The notes: a model not told the origin generated them from the sequence alone. Shown: positions 1 to 6,938, counted from the first letter of the stretch. The stretch: 12,648 nucleotides of DNA from Nitrospirota bacterium (GCA_030667205.1 DAOUWH010000014.1:1-12648), one strand, 5' to 3'. Numbers and translations are program-made.

Positions 1-498
1 CCTCTGCATTTCCGCCAGTGCAACCTCCACGGAGGCCTTGCCTGCCCGTGTTCCGTAGTCTGCGGTCTCGTACTCGTTCCTTGAGATGAAACCTTTGTTA
101 AAAAGTTCCTCGATCCGCTTGAACTCGGATTCTTCTTTGAGGAACTCCACGCTCGCACGCTCGTGCTGGGCACGGCGGGCCTTGAGCTCGGATTCGGCCT
201 CCTTGACCCGGGATTCGTAGACCGCCTTGTCAAGCTCTATCAGCACCTGGCCCTTCTTTACTACGTCGTTGTAATCGACGTGTATCTTTTTTATGGTGCC
301 CGACACCTGCGTGCCGACGGAGACGGAGACAACGGGACTCACCCTGCCTGTGGCAGAGACCGAATCCGTGATGTCTCCCTTTGAAATCCTCAAGGTCTTG
401 TATTCAGGCCCGGCCCCGTTGCCTCCTGAGAGGAAAAGGATGCCGAGGAGGACAAGAAAAATGACCGCACCCGCGGCTACAAAAAATTTCCTTGACAT
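1..498 (-). CDS. Periplasmic adaptor (membrane fusion protein), MacA/HlyD-like, 3' end outside the window
   Basis: This is the N-terminal 166 residues of a periplasmic adaptor that would link an inner-membrane transporter to a TolC-type channel. Seen: an N-terminal anchor helix (about residues 5-24, followed by SGGNGAG), then a biotinyl-lipoyl-like segment at about 52-90 with VGTQVSGTI and NDVVKKGQVLIELD. From about residue 92 a charged, heptad-like helix rich in E, K, A and R matches the alpha-hairpin. The rest of the hairpin, the beta-barrel and the membrane-proximal domain lie beyond position 1. The ATG at 498-496 lies 5 nt after the stop of the TolC-family gene, with a G-rich stretch upstream that could serve as a weak ribosome-binding site. 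The VGTQVSG...VDYNDVVKKGQ wording is closest to MacA-type adaptors, which work with the MacB ABC transporter, so a macB-like gene could follow; an RND partner is the alternative. Confidence 0.88.
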   Translation of the reverse strand, partial: MSRKFFVAAGAVIFLVLLGILFLSGGNGAGPEYKTLRISKGDITDSVSATGRVSPVVSVSVGTQVSGTIKKIHVDYNDVVKKGQVLIELDKAVYESRVKEAESELKARRAQHERASVEFLKEESEFKRIEELFNKGFISRNEYETADYGTRAGKASVEVALAEMQR

Positions 499-503
499 GC
501 CGG

Positions 504-1964
504 CTAATGCCCCCCGGGTGGTAAAAGCGTCCCGGTCGCGCGCCTGAGCATCACCGAGGCCCCGGCATAATCCGTTATCGCCCGTTTCTCGGACGAAAGC
601 GCGTCCGCATATTCCTGCTGAAACCTTAAGACGTCGTTCAGCGTGGCCATGCCGAGCCTGAAGCGCTCCTCCTCGGCCTCAAGCCTCTTTTCGGAGGCCA
701 CTTTTGTCCGGCCAGAGGCCCTTATGGACTCCTTGGCAAGCAGGAGGGCCCTCAGGGCCTCTCTTACCTCAACGGTAACTTCCTGCCTGAGCGCTTTCAC
801 CCTGAGCGAGGCCAACTCGACATCGTGCTTGGCCCTCAGGTACCGGCCCTTCAGGGCCCTGTTTCCCAGAGGTATTTCGAGGGCCAGCCCGACCCTCCAT
901 GAATAGAAATCGCCTTCTCCCGCGCTTTCGAGGGCGTCGCCGTAGCTCGATCCAAGCCCGCTTGTGCCGGCGCTGCCTATGATGTCCAGCTCCGGAAGGC
1001 TTTGATTTTTATAGTAATCCCTTAAAATTTCCTGGCTTTTCTGCTCCGAGCGGGCCTGTTTCAGATCCCTGCGGTTCTCAAACGCATCGGTCAGCAGCCC
1101 CTCCAGCACCGGCGCTTCGGGGGTGGGCTCGGGCGGGACCTCCACGGGCACTATCTCGGCATACCAGTCCGTAGTGTTCATTATGGCCCTCAGGGCGTCC
1201 TCGGCATCGAATACCGCCTTGCGGGCGCCTAAAAACTTCTCCTCCCGGATGGCGGCTTCTGCTTCTGCCTTAAAAACCTCCACGGGGGCAAGCGTGCCTG
1301 CCTCTATTCTCGCGTTTACCGCTTCAAGGGTGCTTTCGGCCAGCCGGAGAGATATCTCCGCAGCATCGAGATTGGCCCTTGCGAAATACAGCTCCCAGTA
1401 TGCCGAGACCGTCTCTGCCACGACCCCCATCGCCCGGTGCTCGGCCCTGAGCCGGGCCGCCTCGGACTCTGCCTCGGCAGCGCGAATCCTGCTTTCCTGC
1501 ACCTTCACTCCCAGGCCCTTCAACAACGGTTGCGTAATGGTAATCACAATATCCGATGGATAGTAGGGATTTATCAGGAGAAACGGGTTTGCGCTCCGGT
1601 CTACCTTGGCGCCTTCTATCGCAAGTTCATAGGCCGTGCCGGTCTTTAGCTTCCCGCCGAGTGATGCCCCGTAATTGACCATCTCCTGATCGGAGCTGAC
1701 GAAAGAGGTTACCGAGGCTTCCTTGGTTTTTGTGGCGCTTATCTCCGCGCCCAGGGTGGGGTCGAACTCTCCTTTGGCCTCCAGTATCGCGGCCTCTGCC
1801 GACTTTCTCAGGATGGCTTCTTCCTCGACGCTCAGGTTGCGGCTCAGCGCCGCGCCCACGGCCTCGCCTAAAGTGAGCTCAAGTACATCTTGCCCATGGG
1901 CGGCATTTGCCGCCAGCGCCAGGACAAAAAACAACATCAAGACCGGTAATATTTTACGCTTCAT
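504..1964 (-). CDS. TolC-family outer-membrane efflux protein
   Basis: A 486-residue outer-membrane channel of the TolC/OEP family, forming the trimeric exit duct of a tripartite efflux or type I secretion system. Seen: a Sec signal peptide (KRK, then a hydrophobic core to about residue 20, with a probable SPase I site in ANAAHG|QDV). No lipobox cysteine is present, so it is not a lipoprotein of the OprM/CusC kind. Two OEP repeats follow (about 30-250 and 275-480), each with long alanine/glutamate-rich helices such as LRAEHRAMGVVAETVSAYWE and VEVREALRALLLAKE. The length is normal for the family. The start overlaps the end of the DMT permease gene by 11 nt and has only a weak Shine-Dalgarno, which suggests translational coupling. 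The adaptor gene begins 5 nt after its stop, so the two proteins very likely work together. The substrate cannot be told. Confidence 0.93.
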   Translation of the reverse strand: MKRKILPVLMLFFVLALAANAAHGQDVLELTLGEAVGAALSRNLSVEEEAILRKSAEAAILEAKGEFDPTLGAEISATKTKEASVTSFVSSDQEMVNYGASLGGKLKTGTAYELAIEGAKVDRSANPFLLINPYYPSDIVITITQPLLKGLGVKVQESRIRAAEAESEAARLRAEHRAMGVVAETVSAYWELYFARANLDAAEISLRLAESTLEAVNARIEAGTLAPVEVFKAEAEAAIREEKFLGARKAVFDAEDALRAIMNTTDWYAEIVPVEVPPEPTPEAPVLEGLLTDAFENRRDLKQARSEQKSQEILRDYYKNQSLPELDIIGSAGTSGLGSSYGDALESAGEGDFYSWRVGLALEIPLGNRALKGRYLRAKHDVELASLRVKALRQEVTVEVREALRALLLAKESIRASGRTKVASEKRLEAEEERFRLGMATLNDVLRFQQEYADALSSEKRAITDYAGASVMLRRATGTLLPPGGH

Positions 1965-2823
1965 TGTCTTTACTCAGGGCAAGGTAGCCTGAATACAATA
2001 TCAGGACCCCGCCGACAAGCGATACGGCCCCGGGATATTCGCTCAGGAATATCATACCAAAGATTATAGCACCCACAGGCTCAATATAACCCAGTATCGC
2101 GGCCCTGTTGGCCTTCACGTAATGCATGCCTTTGAAATAAAGAATCGGCGCAATGGTCGAATGCGCTACGCCGACGAGGAGAAAGGTCCAGAGGGCCTCG
2201 GCCGGAGGCCACGCCACAAACGGAAGGAGTATCAGGATGATCATCAGGTTCTGGAAATAGCACATCGGCACGGGGTGGAGGTTTATGGAAAACGCCCTCA
2301 CCACGAGTATCAGTACGGCATACGCGACCCCGGACATCAGCCCCGCCGCAATCCCCATGGCATCGCTTCCGGGCTCCTGCCAGCCCTTCAAAAATATCCC
2401 GGCCGGGTCCATGCCCAGCAACACCCAGAGCCCTATGCTTGCCACCACGATAGAGAGCACCACTCTCCTCGTAATGGTCTCTTTTAAAAAAACCGGCGCC
2501 ATCAGCGCCACAAGCACCGGCGCGATGTAGTGCGTGAGTATGGCGTTTGAGATGGTCGTATGCTTGTAGGCATAGAAAAAAAAGAACGTGTTCGCAAGGA
2601 GTATCGGGCCGAGAAGCAGCAGATAAAAGAACCTCCGGCCCCCGGGCACGAGCGCGCGGTACTTTTTAAGGGGCATCACGAAAGACAATATCGCCGTTGA
2701 CACCAGCGCGGAATAGAATATCAGCACATGGGTGGGCACCCCTGAGAGCCGTATCACCACTCCGAGGGAACTCCAGATGAGTATTGCGGCGGCTATATAA
2801 AACGAGCCCTTCCTAAAAGGCAT
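1954..2823 (-). CDS. EamA/DMT-family permease
   Basis: A 289-residue inner-membrane transporter of the drug/metabolite transporter superfamily. Seen: about ten hydrophobic helices (approximately 7-27, 32-51, 65-86, 92-113, 119-137, 154-176, 185-204, 209-229, 240-260, 266-283) arranged as two five-helix EamA repeats. Typical signatures are WSSLGVVIR in helix 1, NAILTHYIAPVLVAL in helix 4 and GYIEPVGAIIFGMIFLSE in the matching helix of the second repeat. Family members export amino acids, nucleobases or other metabolites, and the substrate cannot be assigned from sequence. The ATG shares one base with the stop of the upstream phosphoribosyltransferase (TGATG), and its own 3' end overlaps the TolC-family gene, so it is embedded in the operon. 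A link to pyridine-nucleotide precursors is possible from position only and is not supported by any motif. Confidence 0.9.
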   Translation of the reverse strand: MPFRKGSFYIAAAILIWSSLGVVIRLSGVPTHVLIFYSALVSTAILSFVMPLKKYRALVPGGRRFFYLLLLGPILLANTFFFFYAYKHTTISNAILTHYIAPVLVALMAPVFLKETITRRVVLSIVVASIGLWVLLGMDPAGIFLKGWQEPGSDAMGIAAGLMSGVAYAVLILVVRAFSINLHPVPMCYFQNLMIILILLPFVAWPPAEALWTFLLVGVAHSTIAPILYFKGMHYVKANRAAILGYIEPVGAIIFGMIFLSEYPGAVSLVGGVLILYSGYLALSKDNEA

Positions 2824-4019
2824 CAGGCCCGCTCGAGGGGCAGGCCCTTAATGGCCTTCAGCACTCCAGCCCTTATCCGGGCGGGGGATTTTTTCTTGAT
2901 GAGATGTTTTCCGGCCTTGAGCACGGGCACGAGCACGTTCCTGAACGTACCGCCGCAGGGACACTCGAACTTCTTCCTGATGTTCGGCTCAACAGAGCGC
3001 TTGCCGCACTTCGGGCACACAAGCACCCTTTTACTGCCGGAGCGCTTCCCCCTCTTGGCTCGAGGCACGCCGTCCACCTCGACTATATCCATCGAGTAAT
3101 CCACCACCGGGGCGTTGCTTATGGAGGTGCCGATGCCGTAGCCCTCCACAAAGGGATTTAAGGAAGGCACGTCGCTCTCCTTGATGCCGCCGCTTACAAA
3201 GAACTTCACGTGCCCGTATCCCCTCGTGTCGAGTTCCCAGCGGGCCTCCTCGAGTATCAGCGGGAAGTTCCCGCGCCTCGACGATGGCGTGTCGAACCTC
3301 ACGCCGTAAAGTTTTTTACCCAGGGCCTCTGCCACGTTAATGCACTCGAACTTCTCATCGAGGAAGGTATCTATAAGCGCGACCCTCGGGAATGTGGGCT
3401 CAAGCACCTCGTCGTATGCTTTCAAAGCCTCCACGGTAGAGCCGAAACAAAGTATCAGGGCGTGGGGCATGGTGCCCATCGGGTGCTCTCCGATGAGCTC
3501 GCCGGCCTTGACCACGGCCACGCCGTCGCATCCGCCTATGAAGGCGTTTCGCTCTATCATGGGCGCAATGACCGGGTGCATCCTCCGGGCGCCAAAGCTT
3601 ATCAGCAGCCTGTCGCCTACAAGGGATTTAAACCTCGCGGCCTTTGTGGCAACGCCCGAGGCCTGGCACAGGAGGCCCAGAATAGCCGTCTCATATACGC
3701 AGAAGTCCTGATACCTGCCCTCTATCTCAAGCACCGGCTCCCAGGGATAAAACACCGAGCCCTCGCTGAGGGCCCTCACCTTCACCGGCAAATGCTCCAT
3801 CAGGCAAAGGGCCTCCTCAAGCCCCGCGAACACCCCCCACGGCCAGCCGTTGGGAAAGCCCTTGGCTATGAACTCTGCCTTGACCACGGGATTTACGCGC
3901 TTGGCCTTCAGCACACGGAGGCTACGCTCGAAGTATACGTCAGTGACCTTCCCCTTCAGGATGTCACCAGGCTTTGCGATGTGAAACTCTTTGGCTTTCT
4001 TTTTCCTGCTTTTCGGCAT
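2823..4019 (-). CDS. pncB: Nicotinate phosphoribosyltransferase, archaeal type with C-terminal zinc ribbon
   Basis: A 398-residue enzyme of the NAPRTase/PncB family (COG1488). It joins nicotinate to PRPP to give nicotinate mononucleotide, the entry step of the Preiss-Handler NAD salvage route. Seen: the N-terminal TDVYFERS at 26-33, FGARRMHP at 142-149, MGTMPHAL at 181-188, and the barrel phosphate-binding stretches VSGGI (275-279) and GIGTSI (295-300). The C terminus carries four cysteines (C335, C338, C353, C355; CxxC-x14-CxC), matching the zinc-knuckle domain known from the Thermoplasma acidophilum enzyme. The N terminus is strongly basic (KSRKKKAK). A clear GGAG Shine-Dalgarno lies about 10 nt before the ATG, 14 nt after the stop of the nicotinamidase-like gene. 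Its neighbour would supply its substrate, which supports the call. The related nicotinamide-specific or quinolinate enzymes are less likely given the family motifs. Confidence 0.9.
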   Translation of the reverse strand: MPKSRKKKAKEFHIAKPGDILKGKVTDVYFERSLRVLKAKRVNPVVKAEFIAKGFPNGWPWGVFAGLEEALCLMEHLPVKVRALSEGSVFYPWEPVLEIEGRYQDFCVYETAILGLLCQASGVATKAARFKSLVGDRLLISFGARRMHPVIAPMIERNAFIGGCDGVAVVKAGELIGEHPMGTMPHALILCFGSTVEALKAYDEVLEPTFPRVALIDTFLDEKFECINVAEALGKKLYGVRFDTPSSRRGNFPLILEEARWELDTRGYGHVKFFVSGGIKESDVPSLNPFVEGYGIGTSISNAPVVDYSMDIVEVDGVPRAKRGKRSGSKRVLVCPKCGKRSVEPNIRKKFECPCGGTFRNVLVPVLKAGKHLIKKKSPARIRAGVLKAIKGLPLERA

Positions 4020-4033
4020 GTTTTAAAGTCTCC

Positions 4034-4558
4034 TCAGACGAGTTTGACGCCAATGACGTTTTTCATAATCCTGATGGCGGCGTCGTGGTCCTCCTTGGCC
4101 AGACCCGCCACGCCGTCCAGGACGACCGAGACGCCGTAGTCCCTTAATACGGCTTCGGAGGCCGCGGACATAATGCATATGTGCGTGACACAACCCGTAA
4201 GCCTGAGGCTCTCCACCCCGAGCTTTTTGAGAGTATCGTCAAGCTCCGTGCCGTAAAAGCTCGAATAGGTACTCTTCCCTATAATAATGTCGCCCTTTTC
4301 GGGCTTGAGTTCATCAACAACCTCCGCGCCTTTTGTACCCTTTACGGCATGCGCGGGCCATCCGAACTTCGCAAACTCCCTGTCGTCGGTGTCGTGGGCA
4401 TCGCAGACGTAGATGACCGGAGTTCCCTTTTTTCTTGCCGCCCCTATCTCTCTTTTTATGGCGGGAATTACCTTGCGGGTATCGGGCACCTCAAGCGGCG
4501 CGCCCTCGATGACAAAATCATTGAGCATATCTATTACGAGCAACGCTTCTTTCGCCAT
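4034..4558 (-). CDS. pncA: Nicotinamidase-like cysteine hydrolase (isochorismatase superfamily)
   Basis: A 174-residue cytoplasmic cysteine hydrolase, most likely deamidating nicotinamide to nicotinate. Seen: the catalytic triad of the isochorismatase-like fold is intact, with D10 in LLVIDMLNDF, K95 in IIIGKSTYS and C128 in TGCVTHICI, including the conserved V-T pair (124-125) for the cis-peptide oxyanion loop. The metal ligands that mark nicotinamidases within the superfamily also appear to be present: D53 and H55 (CDAHD) and H70 in GWPAHAVKGTKGAE. That block, plus the next gene being nicotinate phosphoribosyltransferase, is why I prefer nicotinamidase over isochorismatase or a carbamoylase. 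It is shorter than E. coli PncA but normal for the family. A GAGG Shine-Dalgarno lies 5 nt before the ATG, 12 nt after the coaD stop. Confidence 0.8.
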   Translation of the reverse strand: MAKEALLVIDMLNDFVIEGAPLEVPDTRKVIPAIKREIGAARKKGTPVIYVCDAHDTDDREFAKFGWPAHAVKGTKGAEVVDELKPEKGDIIIGKSTYSSFYGTELDDTLKKLGVESLRLTGCVTHICIMSAASEAVLRDYGVSVVLDGVAGLAKEDHDAAIRIMKNVIGVKLV

Positions 4559-4570
4559 GGTTGCCTCGGT

Positions 4571-5056
4571 CTATTTTCTGAACTTCCTGCGGAGCGCCTC
4601 AGTGACCTTCCTCGGCACAAGCCCCCTTACGGGGCCTTTAAAGGAAGCCACCTCTTTAACCATTGTTGAGCTCAGGAACGAATATTCCTCAGGCGGCATC
4701 ATAAAAACGGTCTCCACAACGCCCTGGCTGAGCCTTCTGTTCATCAGGGCCATCTGAAGCTCGTACTCGAAATCGCTCACCGCCCTTAGGCCCCTTATGA
4801 TAGCAATCCCCTTCTTCTTCACCACATAGTCCACAAGAAGCCCGTCAAAGGACTCGACCATTACGTTGTCCAGCTTTCTCACCGCGTCCTTTACCTGCTC
4901 CAGCCTCTCTTCGATTGAAAAGAGGGGTTTCTTGGAAGGGCTCGTCGTGACGGCAACGATGACCTCGTCGAATATCCTTCGGCTACGCTCGATGATGTCA
5001 AGGTGGCTGTTGGTTATCGGGTCGAAAGTGCCCGGGCATACCGCACGTCTTTTCAT
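4571..5056 (-). CDS. coaD: Phosphopantetheine adenylyltransferase
   Basis: A 161-residue enzyme catalysing the penultimate step of coenzyme A synthesis, from 4'-phosphopantetheine and ATP to dephospho-CoA. Seen: the nucleotidyltransferase start CPGTFDPITNSHLDIIERS with T10 and the T-x-x-H box at 15-18, RGLRAVSDFEYE at 88-99, and the C-terminal ATP-binding SSTMVKE at 129-135. Length and layout are those of bacterial CoaD. One residue is unusual: position 17, normally glycine in TxGH, reads serine. The ATG shares a base with the rsmD stop (TAATG), with an AAAGGA Shine-Dalgarno inside the end of rsmD, so the two genes are translationally coupled; rsmD-coaD is a common bacterial pairing. NadD belongs to the same superfamily but lacks the RGLR...DFEYE signature, so it is ruled out. 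Confidence 0.96.
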   Translation of the reverse strand: MKRRAVCPGTFDPITNSHLDIIERSRRIFDEVIVAVTTSPSKKPLFSIEERLEQVKDAVRKLDNVMVESFDGLLVDYVVKKKGIAIIRGLRAVSDFEYELQMALMNRRLSQGVVETVFMMPPEEYSFLSSTMVKEVASFKGPVRGLVPRKVTEALRRKFRK

Positions 5057-5631
5057 TATGATGTCCTTTCCATGACCGTAAGTGTCGTATCGCCGTAGCG
5101 GTAGGATTTCCTCTTCCTCAGCACCCCCACCTCATCGGGCAGGGTCTCCCTGCTTGCGTGCTCTGCCACCACAAGGGCATCCGGTGAAAGCACCTTACCA
5201 CTTCCCAGAAGCTCAAGCACCGGCCCTGCCTCGCCGGAGGCGTAAGGCGGGTCCAGAAACACTATGTCGAAAACCTTCCCGTCCACAGCGGCGCGCTTTA
5301 TGAAATCCTCTGCTTTCGAATTAAAAATAATCGCCTTCGGGCGGCATCCGCAATCCTTTAAAGTATCCTCTATCGCGGCGGCCCTTTTTCTGTCGGCCTC
5401 GACGTAATAGACCGTCCCGGCCTCCCTGCTCATAGCCTCCATGCCGATTGCCCCCGTGCCGGCGTAAAGGTCCACGAATACAGAGCCCTTGATACGGGGG
5501 GCAAGGATGTTAAAAAGGGATTCCCTTACCTTCGAGGAAGTGGGCCTCAGGGCGCCGTGCTTTGACGGCGCACCGGGGGTAAGGCATATCTTTCTGCCCT
5601 TTAACTTCCCTGCCGATATCCTAACAGCCAT
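5056..5631 (-). CDS. rsmD: 16S rRNA (guanine966-N2)-methyltransferase
   Basis: A 191-residue SAM-dependent methyltransferase that modifies G966 of 16S rRNA in the assembling small subunit. Seen: the family N terminus VRISAGKLKGRKI, the conserved LRPTSSKVRESLFNIL at 28-43, the SAM-binding motif I DLYAGTGAIGMEAMSR at 54-69, acidic loop E78-D80, and the N2/N6-amino methyltransferase catalytic motif DPPY at 127-130. The tail YRYGDTTLTVME is typical. The length matches the family. The ATG at 5631 is preceded by ATAAACC with no visible Shine-Dalgarno, and a promoter-like -10 lies so close that the transcript may begin at the start codon. It is the first gene of the leftward operon and overlaps coaD by one base. 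Confidence 0.95.
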   Translation of the reverse strand: MAVRISAGKLKGRKICLTPGAPSKHGALRPTSSKVRESLFNILAPRIKGSVFVDLYAGTGAIGMEAMSREAGTVYYVEADRKRAAAIEDTLKDCGCRPKAIIFNSKAEDFIKRAAVDGKVFDIVFLDPPYASGEAGPVLELLGSGKVLSPDALVVAEHASRETLPDEVGVLRKRKSYRYGDTTLTVMERTS

Positions 5632-5636
5632 GGTTT

Positions 5637-5665
5637 ATATTACATCATGCCTTAATCGGCATCAA
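5637..5665 (-). promoter_or_regulatory. Possible sigma70-type promoter of the rsmD operon
   Basis: On the minus strand TTGATG (5665-5660) is followed after exactly 17 nt by TAATAT (5642-5637). Each box matches the sigma70 consensus at 4 of 6 positions. Transcription would start about 7 nt downstream, at or beside the first base of the rsmD ATG, giving a leaderless or nearly leaderless mRNA. That would agree with the absence of a Shine-Dalgarno. The match is modest, and the 86-nt gap is AT-rich enough for chance matches. Confidence 0.35.
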
Positions 5666-5706
5666 GAGCACACTACCATATGGCGTTAATTTATCTGCCG
5701 ACTTGA

Positions 5707-5712
5707 TACAAT
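5707..5712 (+). promoter_or_regulatory. Possible -10 element of the DUF362 gene
   Basis: TACAAT matches the sigma70 -10 consensus at 5 of 6 positions and lies 5 nt before the GTG start. No acceptable -35 box is seen at 16-18 nt spacing. If real, the transcript would again begin almost at the start codon. This is a weak call, recorded because the divergent gap must hold both promoters. Confidence 0.18.
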
Positions 5713-5717
5713 AAAGC

Positions 5718-6815
5718 GTGGTTCCGGTCATTGTAAGAGAGTCAACGTATGAGTATAAAGCGCTAAGGCGGGATGTCTTTGACATCCTTTCGCGCATCGA
5801 CAACGGCCTGATATCTCAGGGCGCAAGAGTCCTCATAAAGCCCAACCTGCTTGCGGCCTCGAAGCCCGAGCAGGCCATAACCACCCATCCGCTTGTGGTT
5901 AAAGCTGCCTGCGAATACGCACTTGAAAAAGGCGCAAAGGTCATTGTTGGCGACAGCCCGCCGATGGGCTCTTTTGAGAAAATAGTAAAGGCCATCGGCC
6001 TCGCCGACGCCTTGAAGGGTATGCCCGTTACGCTTAAAGAGCTTGGCTTACCGAGGAAGACAAAGACGGGGGAGGAGTTCAGGGACGTGCAACTCTCCGA
6101 GGACGCCCTCGGCGCCGACGCCATCATAAACCTCCCGAAGCTCAAGACCCACTCGCAGATGGCGCTTACGCTTGCGGTTAAAAACCTCTACGGCTGCGTG
6201 GTGGGTGTGAGCAAGGCGGACTGGCACTTCCGGGTCGGAGAGAACAGGGCACTCTTCGCCGGTCTTCTGGTATCGATTTATAAGGCCCTGCCTCCTTCAA
6301 TAAGCCTGATCGACGGCATCATGGCCATGGAAGGCGACGGCCCCGGCACGGGGGGCACGCCGAGGCGGCTCGGGGTGCTCGCGGGGAGCCGCAATGCCCC
6401 GGCCCTTGACGAGGTCGTCTGCCGCATTGTAGGCCTTGAACCCTCCGCCCTCCTTACAAACTCCATCGCGCGGAGCATGGGCGTAGCCGAGGATTACTCC
6501 CTGGAGGGCACACTGCCCGTGGTAAAGGACTTCGTTGTCCCTCCAGAAGACCACCTGGTGTTCGGCCCGGGATTTTTAAAGGGGTTCCTGCGCCGCCACC
6601 TGACCGTGCGCCCCGAGTGTGTGGACGAGGCCTGCCAGCTCTGCGAGGAGTGCGCCCAAATGTGCCCGGCCAGTGCGCTCGGAATCGAGAGGGAAAAGCT
6701 CAGTTTCGACTACGACAGGTGCATAAGGTGCTACTGTTGCCTTGAGGTCTGCCCCCACGGCGCGCTCCGGAGGCGCGAGCCGCTACTGAGAAAAATTGCA
6801 AAGAAGTTTTTTTAA
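5718..6815 (+). CDS. DUF362 protein with C-terminal 2[4Fe-4S] ferredoxin domain
   Basis: A 365-residue cytoplasmic iron-sulfur protein. Residues 1-285 form a DUF362 domain, with LIKPNLL at 39-45, NLPKLKTHSQMALTLAVKNL at 138-157 and the glycine-rich IDGIMAMEGDGPGTGG at 198-213. The C-terminal part holds two classic CxxCxxCxxxCP clusters: C306/C309/C312/C316 and C335/C338/C341/C345. These predict two [4Fe-4S] centres and an electron-transfer role. The reaction of DUF362 proteins is not established to my knowledge, so no function is assigned. The GTG at 5718 is the only usable start, since an in-frame TAA sits at 5712-5714; no clear Shine-Dalgarno precedes it. The protein ends in a basic tail (LLRKIAKKFF). 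It is divergent from rsmD, and a 162-nt repeat-bearing gap separates it from addB, so nothing here assigns it a partner. Confidence 0.9.
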   Translation: MVPVIVRESTYEYKALRRDVFDILSRIDNGLISQGARVLIKPNLLAASKPEQAITTHPLVVKAACEYALEKGAKVIVGDSPPMGSFEKIVKAIGLADALKGMPVTLKELGLPRKTKTGEEFRDVQLSEDALGADAIINLPKLKTHSQMALTLAVKNLYGCVVGVSKADWHFRVGENRALFAGLLVSIYKALPPSISLIDGIMAMEGDGPGTGGTPRRLGVLAGSRNAPALDEVVCRIVGLEPSALLTNSIARSMGVAEDYSLEGTLPVVKDFVVPPEDHLVFGPGFLKGFLRRHLTVRPECVDEACQLCEECAQMCPASALGIEREKLSFDYDRCIRCYCCLEVCPHGALRRREPLLRKIAKKFF

Positions 6816-6854
6816 ACTACAGAAAAGTTTTTCTATTAAAGCGTATAAATGATT

Positions 6855-6890
6855 AAATCACCCCCACCTACCCCCCCGTCAAGGGGGAGG
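6855..6890. repeat. C-rich/G-rich dispersed-repeat-like element
   Basis: A non-coding stretch with two C-runs (CCCCCACCTA then seven C) followed by GTCAA and GGGGGAGG. The core CCCCC-GTCAA-GGGGG (6873-6887) is a perfect 5-bp stem with a 5-nt loop. From memory, similar CCCCC...TTGTCAAGGGGGAGG pieces are scattered between genes in deltaproteobacterial and Nitrospirota-like genomes, but a second copy is not present in this window. No T-tract follows on either strand, so it is not a standard intrinsic terminator. Confidence 0.45.
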
Positions 6891-6900
6891 AATATATAAC

Positions 6901-6930
6901 TGGATTCCCGCCCCGCGGGAATGACGGGAA
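6901..6930. repeat. REP-like palindrome
   Basis: ATTCCCGC (6904-6911) and GCGGGAAT (6915-6922) form a perfect 8-bp stem around a CCC loop, followed by GACGGGAA. The motif TGGATTCCCGC...GCGGGAATGACGG is a familiar REP-type intergenic palindrome in several proteobacterial groups, recognised from memory rather than from a search. It lies in the gap between the DUF362 gene and addB, immediately beside the C-rich element, so both may belong to one small non-autonomous element. It could also stabilise the 3' end of the upstream transcript. Confidence 0.55.
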
Positions 6931-6938
6931 TAGAACAT

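Noticed and set aside
743..1199. Repeated GCCCTCAGG / GCCCTGAGG words here and again within addA, considered as a Chi-like or uptake signal
   Set aside because: They fall mostly on Ala-Leu-Arg codons (GCC CTC/CTG AGG) in frame, so codon preference explains them. A genome-wide strand-skew count would be needed to argue otherwise.
3210..4139. A 309-codon open frame on the plus strand
   Set aside because: It lies antisense to the nicotinate phosphoribosyltransferase gene, whose motifs are intact. Its translation is rich in H, R, P and G with no recognisable domain, as expected of a shadow frame in GC-rich DNA.
6821..6834. AGAAAA-GT-TTTTCT mini-palindrome after the DUF362 stop, considered as a terminator
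   Set aside because: The stem is almost all A:T with a 2-nt loop and no following T-tract, so it would not be a stable intrinsic terminator.
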